DNA from: Paludibacteraceae bacterium
GTDB taxonomy: Bacteria > Bacteroidota > Bacteroidia > Bacteroidales > Paludibacteraceae
Reading direction: 5' to 3'
Length of the DNA: 45,446 nucleotides
Assembly (NCBI GenBank): GCA_017509715.1
Contig: JAFWOU010000007.1
Span: 1-45,446 of the forward strand
The translations under genes and the position numbers were made by a program. Positions 23,424 through 33,047 of this stretch are shown in pieces. Position 1 is the stretch's first letter; every line of letters starts with the position of its first letter. The notes under the pieces were generated by a model that saw only the letters and a program-made list of their open reading frames with translations, had not been told where the DNA came from and did no database searches.

Positions 23424-24560
23424 ATGAAAAAGTTATTTTTATTATTGATCTGTAGCCTAATGATTAGTTTGAGCTATGCACAATCTACATGGCCTCAATT
23501 GGAAAAGGGAAAGAGTTTCCAGTATCCCTTGGATAAACATGGGAAAAAGTATTTAGAGTTTTATTTACAAGACATTCAATATTCTGACAGTACCGAACGA
23601 AGTTGCATGGCTTTGTATACTTTTCGTGTTTCTTCTATTGGTACCGGGACCGCTATAGGAGATTTCCAAAAATTACCCAAAAAGACCATAGCTGTCAAGA
23701 GCCCATATTTCCTAATATATACCGGTATCTCTTGGAGTAAACCTATTGAAATGCTATCAAAAAGCGACATAGTTATTCCACAAGATTCTGCTACTATAAT
23801 CCAATATAAGTTTGAGTATATCGGTCAGAGAACGGAGTTTTATGTTAATAAAGAAAAAGTTGCCTACTTAAATATCAATTATGACAACACTATTGCGCTT
23901 CAAAAACTGGCCGAGGAAAAAAGAAAATTATGGGCTAAAGAAAAATATGCATCACTTTCTCAAAGTTTCAACATAAGTATCGCTGAGCAGAGAAGTTGTG
24001 GCGTTGATACGCTGTTTCTTTATTCCAGTAAAATGTCACCATATGATACAGACATCAGTAGATATTACATCATAGACTCGCAAAAAATGATGGTTATATG
24101 TACTGAAGAAAAGCTCCAATATATAGACACATTTTACTTTGACAAAATGTCGGAGTATCTCTTAGAGGAATATAATAAAGAAGTTGATGAGATGCAGAGG
24201 TTGGCAAAGTTGAAAAGTAAAAATGTTTCTGAGATAGATGCACGTGAAGTTTTTGACTACTTCAAGGGAACGGATATTGTAGAGTTTACCAAACTGATGG
24301 GGAATAAGAAATTAGCAGTAACACCCTGTTGCTACGAAACCACTTTTTATGATAAGTCTGAGAAAAGGAATGTGTTGTTTCAGTTTACTTTCTGGGATGG
24401 TAGGTTAGCAAGTATTAAACGGGAATCTACAAACACAATGCCCACAAATGATGTATGGTCAGCATTTATGTTATTAGAAGCCGTAGATACATTTAGAGAT
24501 TTAGGAAAAGCCCTGGACATCTTGAAAAGAGATAAGCAAAACACTTCTACGAAAAAATGA
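23424..24560 (+). CDS. AT-rich secreted protein of unknown function
   Basis: 378 aa with a clean signal peptide (MKKLFLLLICSLMISLSYAQ). Mature part: a strand-rich first half (KSFQYPLDKHGKKYLEFYLQ), a charged helical stretch (LQKLAEEKRKLWAKEKYASL) and a tail rich in Lys. No lipobox and no recognised domain. Base composition and codon use are visibly more AT-rich than the flanking genes, which suggests a later arrival. It sits alone between the repeat element and a terminator-like hairpin. Confidence 0.7.
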   Translation: MKKLFLLLICSLMISLSYAQSTWPQLEKGKSFQYPLDKHGKKYLEFYLQDIQYSDSTERSCMALYTFRVSSIGTGTAIGDFQKLPKKTIAVKSPYFLIYTGISWSKPIEMLSKSDIVIPQDSATIIQYKFEYIGQRTEFYVNKEKVAYLNINYDNTIALQKLAEEKRKLWAKEKYASLSQSFNISIAEQRSCGVDTLFLYSSKMSPYDTDISRYYIIDSQKMMVICTEEKLQYIDTFYFDKMSEYLLEEYNKEVDEMQRLAKLKSKNVSEIDAREVFDYFKGTDIVEFTKLMGNKKLAVTPCCYETTFYDKSEKRNVLFQFTFWDGRLASIKRESTNTMPTNDVWSAFMLLEAVDTFRDLGKALDILKRDKQNTSTKK

Positions 24561-24826
24561 TTATAGAACCAAATATGTAAGTTGGTTAATAGGCCTTATA
24601 AAAATGTCCGATTCTTAAGATTCTGCTCTTTTCCCATACCCTTCCCATACCTAAGAGCAGGTTTAACCGACGGTGAACCGACAGTCAACCGACGGTCAAC
24701 CGACGGTCAAGGCTGACGTCAAGCCTCTGTCAAGCCAATAAACGACTCGTATTTTTGCAATCTGTACTATATTATATATAAATATATAATATACAATTAT
24801 AAATCGCCTTTTTATCTAGAAAATCC
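24561..24826. other. Intergenic region with hairpin, 11-bp repeats and AT palindrome
   Basis: Holds a hairpin CTGCTCTT (24623-24630) / AAGAGCAG (24653-24660) whose loop contains TTCCCATACC twice; four 11-bp units of AACCGACGGTC type (24665-24708); a possible promoter box TATTTTTG (24750-24757); and a perfect AT-only inverted repeat, 11-bp arms and 4-nt loop (24768-24793). No gene. Confidence 0.7.
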
Positions 24827-24857
24827 TTGCACATGTGCGATTTTTTTCGTACCTTTG
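24827..24857 (+). promoter_or_regulatory. Promoter of valS
   Basis: TTG (24827-24829), 20-nt spacer beginning CACATGTGC and containing a T-tract, TACCTTTG (24850-24857). Confidence 0.85.
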
Positions 24858-24870
24858 CAGCCGTTTTTGA

Positions 24871-24910
24871 AAATTTGAAATCATAAATTTGAAATCATAA
24901 ATCATAAATT
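24871..24910. repeat. Heptamer repeat in the valS leader
   Basis: Alternating units AAATTTG and AAATCAT, six in all; the last (AAATTAT) runs into the valS start codon. Confidence 0.9.
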
Positions 24911-27550
24911 ATGGATTCTAAGTACAATCCTACTGACATTGAAGCCCGCTGGTATCAGTACTGGCTGGACAACAACCTCTTTCACAGCGAGCCGGATGGC
25001 CGTGAGCCTTTTACCGTCGTTATCCCGCCGCCCAACGTAACAGGCGTGCTGCATATGGGGCATGTGCTCAACGAGACAATCCAGGACATTCTGGTGCGTC
25101 GTGCCCGTCTGGAAGGCAAGAACGCCTGCTGGGTACCGGGTACCGACCATGCCTCGATCGCTACCGAAGCCAAGGTCATCAAGCGCCTCAAGGAACAGGG
25201 CATCAACAAATCCGACCTCACCCGCGAACAGTTCCTCAAGCATGCCTGGGACTGGACCGACGAGCACGGAGGTATCATCCTCAAGCAGCTCCGCAAACTC
25301 GGCTGCTCGTGCGACTGGCAACGTACCGCTTTCACGATGGACGAGACGCGCTCCCGAGCCGTCATCAAGGTGTTCTGCGACCTCTATAAGAAGGGATTGA
25401 TCTACCGCGGCCTACGTATGGTGAACTGGGATCCGGAGCGCCAGACAGCCCTCTCCGACGAGGAGGTGATCTACCACGAGGAGCACAGCAAGTTCTACTA
25501 CCTGCGCTATGAAGTGGTAGAAGAGCCCGGCAAGTATGCTATCGTAGCCACCACCCGTCCGGAGACCATCTTCGGCGATATAGCCGTTTGTATCAACCCC
25601 AAGGAGGAGAAGAACCAGTGGCTCAAGGGTAAGCACGTACGCGTACCAGGCGTAGGACGCGTCATTCCTATCATCGAGGACCGCTACGTAGAGATCGGCT
25701 TCGGTACGGGATGCCTCAAGGTCACCCCCGCGCATGACGTGAACGACTATGCGCTCGGACAGAAATACAACCTCAAGACCATCGATATCTTCACCCCGGA
25801 TGCCCACCTCAATATGGACACCATGGAGCCGGAACTCCAGCCCAACGTACGCAAGTACCACGGCATGGACCGCTTCGACTGCCGCCGTCAGATCGTAGAA
25901 GACCTGCAGGCCCTCGGCCTCGTGGAGAAAATCGAGGACTATGACAACAAGGTAGGCTACTCAGAGCGCACCAACGTACCTATCGAGCCGCGGCTCTCAC
26001 TGCAGTGGTTCGTACGCATGCAGCACTTTGCAGACATCGCCCTGCCGCCCGTGATGAACGACGACATCGTCTTCTATCCGGCTAAGTATAAGAACACCTA
26101 CCGCAACTGGCTCGAGAATATCAAGGACTGGTGTATCTCCCGTCAACTCTGGTGGGGTCACCGTATTCCGGCATACTACGATGCCGACCTGCTCGCCGAG
26201 ACCGGTCTGGAGAACTATCCGGACGACAAGATCATCGTCTCGGAGACCAAACCCGAGGGCAACTACGTACAGGACGAAGGCGCCCTGGATACATGGTTCA
26301 GCTCTTGGCTCTGGCCGATCTCGCTCTTCGATGGTATCGAGCATCCCAACAACCCGGAACTCCGGTACTACTACCCCACCGCCGACCTCGTAACGGGTCC
26401 GGATATCATCTTCTTCTGGGTAGCACGTATGATCATGGCCGGCTATGAGTACGTAGGCAAAATGCCGTTCAAGCACGTATACTTCACCGGTATCGTACGC
26501 GACAAACTGGGCCGCAAGATGTCCAAGTCGCTCGGCAATAGCCCCGACCCGCTGGACCTCATCGAGCGCTACGGTGCCGACGGCGTACGTATGGGTATCC
26601 TGCTCTCGGCGCCTGCCGGCAACGACATTCTCTACGATGACTCGCTCTGCGAACAGGGACGTAATTTCTGCAACAAGATATGGAACTGCTTCCGTATGGT
26701 GAAAGGCCTCGAGGTAGCCGATATCCTGCAACCCGAGACCAGCCAATACGCCATCCGCTGGTTCGAAGCCAAGCTTGGCGAGGCCCAGGCCGAGATAGCT
26801 GACCTCTTCAGCAAGTACCGCCTGTCCGAGGCCCTCATGGCTATCTACCGTCTCTACTGCGATGAGTTCTCGGGATGGTACCTGGAGATGATCAAACCGG
26901 GCTATCAGCAGCCTATCGACCGTGCGACCTACGAGGCTACACTCGCCTTCTTCGACCGCCTGCTGCGCGTACTGCACCCGTTCATGCCGTTCATCACCGA
27001 GGAGCTCTGGCAAAACCTCTATGAACGCGCCGAAGGCGAGTCGATCATGACTAGCCAACTAGGCACCCTAGGGACCCTAGGAGACCTAGGCATCCTAGAA
27101 GAAGTTGCCACGCTCAAAGAGATCATCGCCGGCGTGCGCAATGCCCGTGCCCAGAAGAATATCCCGCAGAAAGAGCGCCTGACGCTCTATTTCAAAGGAG
27201 CCGACACGTACCAATATGCCTCGCTTTTACAGAAGTTGGCAAACTGTGAACTCGGCGACTCTCAACTTCTCTCAACGCTCAACGCTCAACTCTCAACTTT
27301 CCTTGTGGGCACTACCGAGTTTGCTATCCCGATGGATCAGTTTATCAACGTGGACGAAGAACTCAAGAAACTGGAGGCGGACCTCCAGCACCAGCAGGGC
27401 TTCCTGCGTGGCGTCATGGCCAAGCTCTCCAACGAACGCTTTGTGCAGAACGCCAAGCCGGAGATCGTCGCCCTTGAACAAAAGAAGAAATCCGACGCCG
27501 AAGCACGTATCGCAGCTATAGAAGAAGCTATTCGCGCACTAAAAGGCTAA
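24911..27550 (+). CDS. valS: Valine-tRNA ligase
   Basis: Charges tRNA-Val; class I synthetase with editing domain. HIGH motif HMGH (48-51), KMSKS near 536-540 ([14 protein letters not shown]), anticodon-binding part, and the C-terminal coiled coil ([17 protein letters not shown]). 879 aa. Two low-complexity insertions lie in the C-terminal third: about residues 716-730 ([15 protein letters not shown], 9-bp DNA repeat) and about 783-797 ([15 protein letters not shown], 7-bp DNA repeat). Both are in frame and sit in loop regions. Confidence 0.95.
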   Translation: MDSKYNPTDIEARWYQYWLDNNLFHSEPDGREPFTVVIPPPNVTGVLHMGHVLNETIQDILVRRARLEGKNACWVPGTDHASIATEAKVIKRLKEQGINKSDLTREQFLKHAWDWTDEHGGIILKQLRKLGCSCDWQRTAFTMDETRSRAVIKVFCDLYKKGLIYRGLRMVNWDPERQTALSDEEVIYHEEHSKFYYLRYEVVEEPGKYAIVATTRPETIFGDIAVCINPKEEKNQWLKGKHVRVPGVGRVIPIIEDRYVEIGFGTGCLKVTPAHDVNDYALGQKYNLKTIDIFTPDAHLNMDTMEPELQPNVRKYHGMDRFDCRRQIVEDLQALGLVEKIEDYDNKVGYSERTNVPIEPRLSLQWFVRMQHFADIALPPVMNDDIVFYPAKYKNTYRNWLENIKDWCISRQLWWGHRIPAYYDADLLAETGLENYPDDKIIVSETKPEGNYVQDEGALDTWFSSWLWPISLFDGIEHPNNPELRYYYPTADLVTGPDIIFFWVARMIMAGYEYVGKMPFKHVYFTGIVRDKLGRKMSKSLGNSPDPLDLIERYGADGVRMGILLSAPAGNDILYDDSLCEQGRNFCNKIWNCFRMVKGLEVADILQPETSQYAIRWFEAKLGEAQAEIADLFSKYRLSEALMAIYRLYCDEFSGWYLEMIKPGYQQPIDRATYEATLAFFDRLLRVLHPFMPFITEELWQNLYERAEGESIMTSQLGTLGTLGDLGILEEVATLKEIIAGVRNARAQKNIPQKERLTLYFKGADTYQYASLLQKLANCELGDSQLLSTLNAQLSTFLVGTTEFAIPMDQFINVDEELKKLEADLQHQQGFLRGVMAKLSNERFVQNAKPEIVALEQKKKSDAEARIAAIEEAIRALKG
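27058..27100. repeat. Nine-bp repeat inside valS
   Basis: About five units of CCCTAGGGA type, each containing CTAG, coding for [11 protein letters not shown]. Confidence 0.85.
27259..27300. repeat. Heptamer repeat inside valS
   Basis: Six units of TCAACGC/TCAACTC type, coding for [13 protein letters not shown]. Confidence 0.85.
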
Positions 27551-27604
27551 AGACGAATAGCTAAAGGCGAAAGGCTGACAGCTGATAGCTGACGGCTGAC
27601 GGCA
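27542..27604. repeat. Heptamer repeat over the valS stop codon
   Basis: Nine 7-bp units (AAAGGCT, AAAGACG, AATAGCT ... GACGGCT, GACGGCA). The first contains the valS stop. The repeat ends at the A-tract of the terminator. Confidence 0.85.
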
Positions 27605-27642
27605 AAAAAATATCCCGCTCTCTCGTAGGGCGGGATTTTTTT
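27604..27642. terminator. Bidirectional terminator between valS and the RND pump
   Basis: ATCCCGC (27612-27618) and GCGGGAT (27630-27636) with an 11-nt loop, flanked by A7 on the left and T7 on the right, so it can serve both convergent transcripts. Confidence 0.9.
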
Positions 27643-30600
27643 ATTTGTACATGCGCCAGTAAACAACCGGTAGGATCGTCACCGTCAGCGGGAGGGTAAA
27701 GATCGTACCGAAGCAAATCACGACACCCATCGGCATCCACAGACTGGTATGGGCGATGATCATCGGTAGCACACCCAGCGCCGTTGTTGCCGAAGTGAGG
27801 AAGACCGGTCGCATACGACGCAGTCCGGCCTGAAATGCCGCCTCCCGAACCGGTACACCCCTATGCCTTTGCATCTCGGCATACTCATACATCATGATGG
27901 CATTGCGGACGATAATACCGATCAGACTGACCACGCCCAGTACGGCCGTGATGGAGATATCCAGTTGGAAGATCCAGAGTCCCAGCATAGCGCCAAAGAT
28001 GCAGAGCAACGAACTCGACAAGGCCAGGATAGCCAGGCTCACCTTACCGAAATGGTATAGCATCAAGAGGAACATCACCAGCAAGGCGGCTACGATACTC
28101 CATCCTATCTGCGGCAGGATCTGATCGTTGATCTCGGTCAGTCCGCCATAATGTACCTCTACGTCCGCAAAGCGGGGATCATGCTCAAAATGCTGCTCCT
28201 CGATCCAGCGACGCACCTTACGCTCGGCATCCACCTGGCTGGTCTTGCCGCGCAGGTCGCAGCCTACCGTCACGGTACGTACCCCGTTACGATGCTCCAG
28301 CACGTTGTGATGCCATGCGGGCGAGAGCGTCGCCACCTGGCGCAGCGGTACCCACTCTCCCGGTATGGAGGTCGGTACGGGCAGGTTGAGCAATTCTTCC
28401 TGCGAGAGCGACTTACCGTCTTCGGTATAGAGCATGACGGGTACGGCATAGTCACTTTCCCAGACAGTAGTCATCTGTACGCCACTTGTCACCTGGGCCA
28501 GATACAACGAGAGCATCGTCTCCGTCACGCCCAGCCTGGCGGCCTCGTCCGGCAGCAGGGTGATAGCCGTTGTACGGGCCTCGGCATCATAGTCGGTATG
28601 CACCCACGTCATCTCCGGCTGCCGGGCCATATACTGCTTGAGCGTATCCGATAGCAGTTCCAACGCATCCGCGTCTGCTCCTACAAAGCGCACCTCCAGC
28701 GGGTTCTTTGCTGCCTGGTAGTCCATCTGCTTGAAGCGGATATAGGCATTCGGAAACGCGTCCTCATAGCGTACGGAGTATTCGCGTAGCAGTTCAGCCG
28801 TCGCCTCTACGGACGTGGTGTTGACGATAAACTGCGCATAGTTCGGGCCCGGCATCTGGGGGGTGTAGGTAGCATGAAAACGCGGCGATGCCTGACCTAT
28901 AAACTCCGTCACGCTCACCACGCGTTCGTCCCCGCGCAGCACATGCGCCATCGAGTCAGCCACCGCGGCCGTCTCCCGGACAGAAGCCCCCTCCCGCAAG
29001 TGGATCTCTACGGCAAAGCACTCCCGCTCTGCCTTGGGAAGCAATTGCAGATTGAGGCGCGTCAACAGAAAGACACCCACGCCAATCGCCAGCACCAGCA
29101 CCGTATAGATCATGGCCGGACGGCGGAAACAGCCGCGCAGCAGTTGTTCATAGCGGGTCTGCAGCCAACGGAAGAAACGCATCTGTCCCCGCTCAAAGCG
29201 CGTCAGATGGCTATCGCTCTGACGATGGATAAACTGCGTGGACAAATACGGCGTCACCCATCCGGCATAGAATATACTGGCCGTCAGGGCAAACAGGACC
29301 GCAAAGGGAAAGAGCTTGACGAAATCACCTAACGGCCCCGTGATGATACCCGTCATGGGGAAGAACATACCGCTGATGGCACAGGTCGCCAACGACATCG
29401 GCACAAACAGGTGCGTCGTCGAGACCGCCGCCGAGTACCAACGGGAATGGCCTTTCTCCAACTTATTTGTATAGCCGTCGATGACGATTACCGAGTCGTC
29501 CACGATCATTCCCAGCACGAAGATCAGTGCCGCCAGGGTCACCGTGTTCAGTTCGATACCGGTCAGATACATTAGTCCGATACATATCGCCGTACATACC
29601 GGTACCCCCGTACTGGCCACCAGGGCCGTGCGAAGCGGGAAGAGCAACAGCATTACCACGATGACGACGATGATCGACACCACGATGTCCCGTAGGAACG
29701 AATGCACCGAAGCCGCCACCACCTTGGGTTGGTCCGTGATGCGGTGGAACGTCACGTCCGGCGGCAGTTCGCGCCTTACCTCATCCATCACGCGCTCCAC
29801 CTCGTCGCCGTATGCCACGATATTATTGCCGGGCACCATCTCGATATTGACGATCAGGCACTCTGCACCGTTGAAGCTCACATAGCGGTCCGGGGTCTGG
29901 TAGCGCCGCTCTACGGTAGCGACATCCCTTAGCCTTACGGCCGCACCGCTCACGGGGTCGGTACTCACGATCTGCTGCAGGATTTCGTATTCTGTGCGGT
30001 TTTGGGTCGTGACCTGTAGGGCCAATTCGCCCTCCGTCTTACCCGTCAGCGTGCGGAAACCCTGCAAGGCCAACTGGCTCTGCAGCACCGACTGCGGGAT
30101 ATGATAGGCAGCCAGGCGATGCGGGTCGATCGTGACGGCTATCTCCTCCTGCTGCTGCCCCAGGATACGTATACGTCCCGTCTCGGGGATGGTACGCAGC
30201 CGTTCGCTCAGGCGCTTGGCATAGTGCTCCAGTTCACGCGGACTGCGTTCCGGGCTGGTCACGGCCAGCAGCAACGAGGACGTATTACCGAAGTCGTCGA
30301 TCACCACGGTCTCCAGCACGCCGGCCGGCAGACGCGTCTTGCGCAGCAGATCCAGTCCGGCACGGATCTTGGTCCAGGCCTCGGTATTCGACTTGACGGA
30401 GTTGCGCAACATGACATAGACATATACAATGCCATCGTGCGTCTCGGAGTAGGTCCACTGCTTGTTAACTTCCTCAAAGGTGTTGATATACTCCTCCAGC
30501 GGTATGGTCACTTGGGCCTCCACCTCCTCGGCCGTAGCACCCGGATAGACAGCCGCCACTACGCCCTGACGAATAGTGAATTGCGGGAACTCATCCTTAT

Positions 30601-30709
30601 TCATCTTGGGCAACGACCAAATACCGAATGCCATGAGCATCAGGAAGATGAAAAACACGAGACCGTGTTTTCGCATAGCGCCTTCAATATGGTTTCGTTG
30701 CAGTTTCAA
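27641..30709 (-). CDS. RND efflux transporter, AcrB family
   Basis: 1022 aa inner-membrane proton antiporter, usual length. First membrane helix at 14-34, a large porter domain, helices 2-6 from about 340 to 480 with the proton-relay pair DD near 404-405 (GMIVDDSVIVIDGY), a second porter domain, and helices 8-12 at the end (SITAVLGVVSLIGIIVRNAI). Its ATG overlaps the adaptor stop as ATGA. No TolC-like outer-membrane channel is encoded here, so the third component must come from elsewhere. Substrate unknown. Confidence 0.92.
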   Translation of the reverse strand: MKLQRNHIEGAMRKHGLVFFIFLMLMAFGIWSLPKMNKDEFPQFTIRQGVVAAVYPGATAEEVEAQVTIPLEEYINTFEEVNKQWTYSETHDGIVYVYVMLRNSVKSNTEAWTKIRAGLDLLRKTRLPAGVLETVVIDDFGNTSSLLLAVTSPERSPRELEHYAKRLSERLRTIPETGRIRILGQQQEEIAVTIDPHRLAAYHIPQSVLQSQLALQGFRTLTGKTEGELALQVTTQNRTEYEILQQIVSTDPVSGAAVRLRDVATVERRYQTPDRYVSFNGAECLIVNIEMVPGNNIVAYGDEVERVMDEVRRELPPDVTFHRITDQPKVVAASVHSFLRDIVVSIIVVIVVMLLLFPLRTALVASTGVPVCTAICIGLMYLTGIELNTVTLAALIFVLGMIVDDSVIVIDGYTNKLEKGHSRWYSAAVSTTHLFVPMSLATCAISGMFFPMTGIITGPLGDFVKLFPFAVLFALTASIFYAGWVTPYLSTQFIHRQSDSHLTRFERGQMRFFRWLQTRYEQLLRGCFRRPAMIYTVLVLAIGVGVFLLTRLNLQLLPKAERECFAVEIHLREGASVRETAAVADSMAHVLRGDERVVSVTEFIGQASPRFHATYTPQMPGPNYAQFIVNTTSVEATAELLREYSVRYEDAFPNAYIRFKQMDYQAAKNPLEVRFVGADADALELLSDTLKQYMARQPEMTWVHTDYDAEARTTAITLLPDEAARLGVTETMLSLYLAQVTSGVQMTTVWESDYAVPVMLYTEDGKSLSQEELLNLPVPTSIPGEWVPLRQVATLSPAWHHNVLEHRNGVRTVTVGCDLRGKTSQVDAERKVRRWIEEQHFEHDPRFADVEVHYGGLTEINDQILPQIGWSIVAALLVMFLLMLYHFGKVSLAILALSSSLLCIFGAMLGLWIFQLDISITAVLGVVSLIGIIVRNAIMMYEYAEMQRHRGVPVREAAFQAGLRRMRPVFLTSATTALGVLPMIIAHTSLWMPMGVVICFGTIFTLPLTVTILPVVYWRMYK

Positions 30710-31713
30710 TACCGTACCGGAGCGTTGTTATATAGTTTCTGATATCCTTCTACCACCACGCGGTCGCCTGCCTGGAGTCCGCTATCCACCATCACGCCGC
30801 TGTTGACGTACGCACCCAGCTTGACGGGACGACGCACGGCTACCGAGTCGCGCACCACCCATACCGTCGGCTGGTCCTTCATCAGTCGCACACATTCCGT
30901 AGGCACGATCAGTCCGTCCACCATGCGGCTGTCCAGCGTCACATCGCCTATCATGCCCGGCAGCACCGCCTCCGAACGGCTCAGCTGGGCCCGCACCTCG
31001 TAGGTATGCGAGAGGGCGTTGGCTTTCATGCCGCGCTCCACCACCGTCACCGGTATATCCTCACCGCCTATGGCCGCGATATGCAGCCGTCCCCGGTCGC
31101 CGATATGTACACCGGCTATCTCCGATTCGGGCACACCAAAGCGCACGTAGTAGGTCGAGACGTCCAGCAGTTCGATCACGGTCTCCGAGGGCAGGACAGA
31201 CTGACCCAATTCCACCTTCACCTGACCGATCACGCCGGCCGTAGGGGCCGTCAGCGTACATTGCCGTACCAGTTGCTCGGCCGACTCCGCAGCCGAACGA
31301 GCCTGATTGAGACGCGTCTCCACCTCCACCCACTTGATGTCACTCACCACGCCCGAATCATGGACCGGACGCACACGGTCGTATGCATCCTGCGCCTGAC
31401 GCAGCGTAGCCTGAGCGGCTTCCAGGGCGTGCAGCGCCTGGGTGTTATCCACGCGCAGCAGGACCTGTCCGGCACGAACCGACTCACCCGGCCGCACCAG
31501 CAGTTCGGTCACCCGACCAGCCGTTTGCAATCCCAGCGGGGTCACCGAGCGCGCCTCCAGCCGACCGGCATAACTGCATGCATGGCCGTCGGCCTTGCTG
31601 CCTACCGTCACCACGCGCACCTCTATCGGACGAGCCTCTTGCTCGCTCGTCGGTTTCTGTCCGCATGCCGTGAGTAGCAAGGCGGAAAGGATATATAGCG
31701 TATGTTTATGCAT
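30706..31713 (-). CDS. RND periplasmic adaptor (HlyD/MFP family)
   Basis: 335 aa lipoprotein (lipobox LLTAC, Cys 17). Barrel-sandwich halves GRLEARSVTPLGLQTAGRV and CTLTAPTAGVIGQVKVELGQ flank a short alpha-hairpin (AAQATLRQAQDAYDRV ... RLNQARSAAESAEQLV); beta-barrel and membrane-proximal parts follow. Links the RND pump to an outer-membrane channel. Overlaps MATE by 8 bp upstream and the pump by 4 bp downstream. Confidence 0.92.
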   Translation of the reverse strand: MHKHTLYILSALLLTACGQKPTSEQEARPIEVRVVTVGSKADGHACSYAGRLEARSVTPLGLQTAGRVTELLVRPGESVRAGQVLLRVDNTQALHALEAAQATLRQAQDAYDRVRPVHDSGVVSDIKWVEVETRLNQARSAAESAEQLVRQCTLTAPTAGVIGQVKVELGQSVLPSETVIELLDVSTYYVRFGVPESEIAGVHIGDRGRLHIAAIGGEDIPVTVVERGMKANALSHTYEVRAQLSRSEAVLPGMIGDVTLDSRMVDGLIVPTECVRLMKDQPTVWVVRDSVAVRRPVKLGAYVNSGVMVDSGLQAGDRVVVEGYQKLYNNAPVRY

Positions 31714-33010
31714 CTTGTTGTATCGAATTAAATAGCGGTTTCCACTGTATGCTCAGGTAGACGACGCGCGCCAGCAGGTGGGCAAAATACGCCACGTAGA
31801 TGGCCTGAACGCCTATCCATCGGTAGCAAGCCAGGTACGCCCCCACAAAGGCTACGGCCGCCCATATCATCGAGTTGCGTATCTGTATGCCGGCTGTAGC
31901 GCCTACATACACGCCGTCCCACATGAAGGCCAGCGTACTGACTATCGGCATCGCGATGAGCCATGCCATGTACGGACGAGCGCCGTCGATGACCATCATG
32001 TCAGTTGTGATCAGCCGGATGCAGTCGTCGCCCCACAGCGCATAGACGGCTGTGAAGATCAGTCCGACGCCCAGCGACCAGTTGAACAGCAGCCGTACGG
32101 CCCGGCGCGTCATCTGGGGTGCCCGCTCGCCTATATAGCGGCCTACCAGCGCTTCGCCCGCAAAGGCAAAACCGTCCACGAAGTAGCTGAACAGCATAAA
32201 GAGCTTCATGAGTATCGCACTCACCGCCAATTCCGTATCGCCGTACTTGCTGGCCAGGGACGTAAAGCCCACATAGACCACCATGAAGCATAGGCTCCGG
32301 ATGAAGAGGTTGCCATTCAGCTGCATGAGGCGCCGCATTCGGTCCCATCGTAGCGCAGCCCGGAGTTCCGCGCGCGTACTCTGCAGATGGTACTTAAGCC
32401 ATAGGATCATGACCGCGAGCACCAGGCCGCTGTACTGCGCCACCAGCGTACCGTAGGCCACGCCTATCGGTCCCAGGGGCGTATGCACCGCCAGCACGTA
32501 ACTGACCACCATATTCACTACGTTCACCAGAATATCCACGGCCATCGGCGAGACGGTGTCTTGCATGCCGATAAACCAGCCCTTCATGGCCAGCAGACTG
32601 AGCGTAGCCGGAGCGGCCCATATGCGAACGAAGAAGTACTCGCGGGCAAAACCAGCCACCTCCGGCGAACAAGGTACGCAGGCCAGTACGGCCGTTACGA
32701 ACAACCACTGCAGCACCCATATCGCCATGGTAGCGATACCTACGATGCCCAGACTCTGGGTCAGCAGACGGGTGCATTCTTTCCGGTCGCCGCGACCGAA
32801 GGCTTGGGCCGTCATGCCGCTGGTGCCGACACGCAGAAAACCGAAGTTCCAGTAGAGCAGATCAAACAGCATGGTGCCGATCGCGATACCGCCTATAGCC
32901 GACGCATCGGATATATGGCCCACGATAGCAGTATCCACCACCCCGACAAGTGGGATGGTGATATTGGCCAATATACTCGGCACCGCCAACTGCAAGATCC
33001 GTCTATTCAC
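31706..33010 (-). CDS. MATE family efflux transporter (DinF-like)
   Basis: 434 aa from GTG 33010 (translated MNRRILQLAVPSILANITIP), where the family normally begins. A longer frame of 21 more residues exists, but it is encoded by the CTTTCGC heptamer repeat plus the end of lpdA and is not credible. Twelve hydrophobic segments; PLVGVVDTAIVGH is the first-helix signature. Exports organic cations or drugs using a sodium or proton gradient. In the same run as the RND pump. Confidence 0.9.
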   Translation of the reverse strand: MNRRILQLAVPSILANITIPLVGVVDTAIVGHISDASAIGGIAIGTMLFDLLYWNFGFLRVGTSGMTAQAFGRGDRKECTRLLTQSLGIVGIATMAIWVLQWLFVTAVLACVPCSPEVAGFAREYFFVRIWAAPATLSLLAMKGWFIGMQDTVSPMAVDILVNVVNMVVSYVLAVHTPLGPIGVAYGTLVAQYSGLVLAVMILWLKYHLQSTRAELRAALRWDRMRRLMQLNGNLFIRSLCFMVVYVGFTSLASKYGDTELAVSAILMKLFMLFSYFVDGFAFAGEALVGRYIGERAPQMTRRAVRLLFNWSLGVGLIFTAVYALWGDDCIRLITTDMMVIDGARPYMAWLIAMPIVSTLAFMWDGVYVGATAGIQIRNSMIWAAVAFVGAYLACYRWIGVQAIYVAYFAHLLARVVYLSIQWKPLFNSIQQDA

Positions 33011-33047
33011 CTTTCGCCTTTCGCCTTTAACCTTTCGCCTTTCGCCA
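33011..33047. repeat. Heptamer repeat CTTTCGC between lpdA and MATE
   Basis: Five units (CTTTCGC, CTTTCGC, CTTTAAC, CTTTCGC, CTTTCGC) fill the whole gap between the MATE start and the lpdA stop. Confidence 0.9.

Noticed and set aside
27641..31713. A complete tripartite pump
   Set aside because: Only the adaptor and the RND protein are here; no TolC-type outer-membrane channel gene is in the window.
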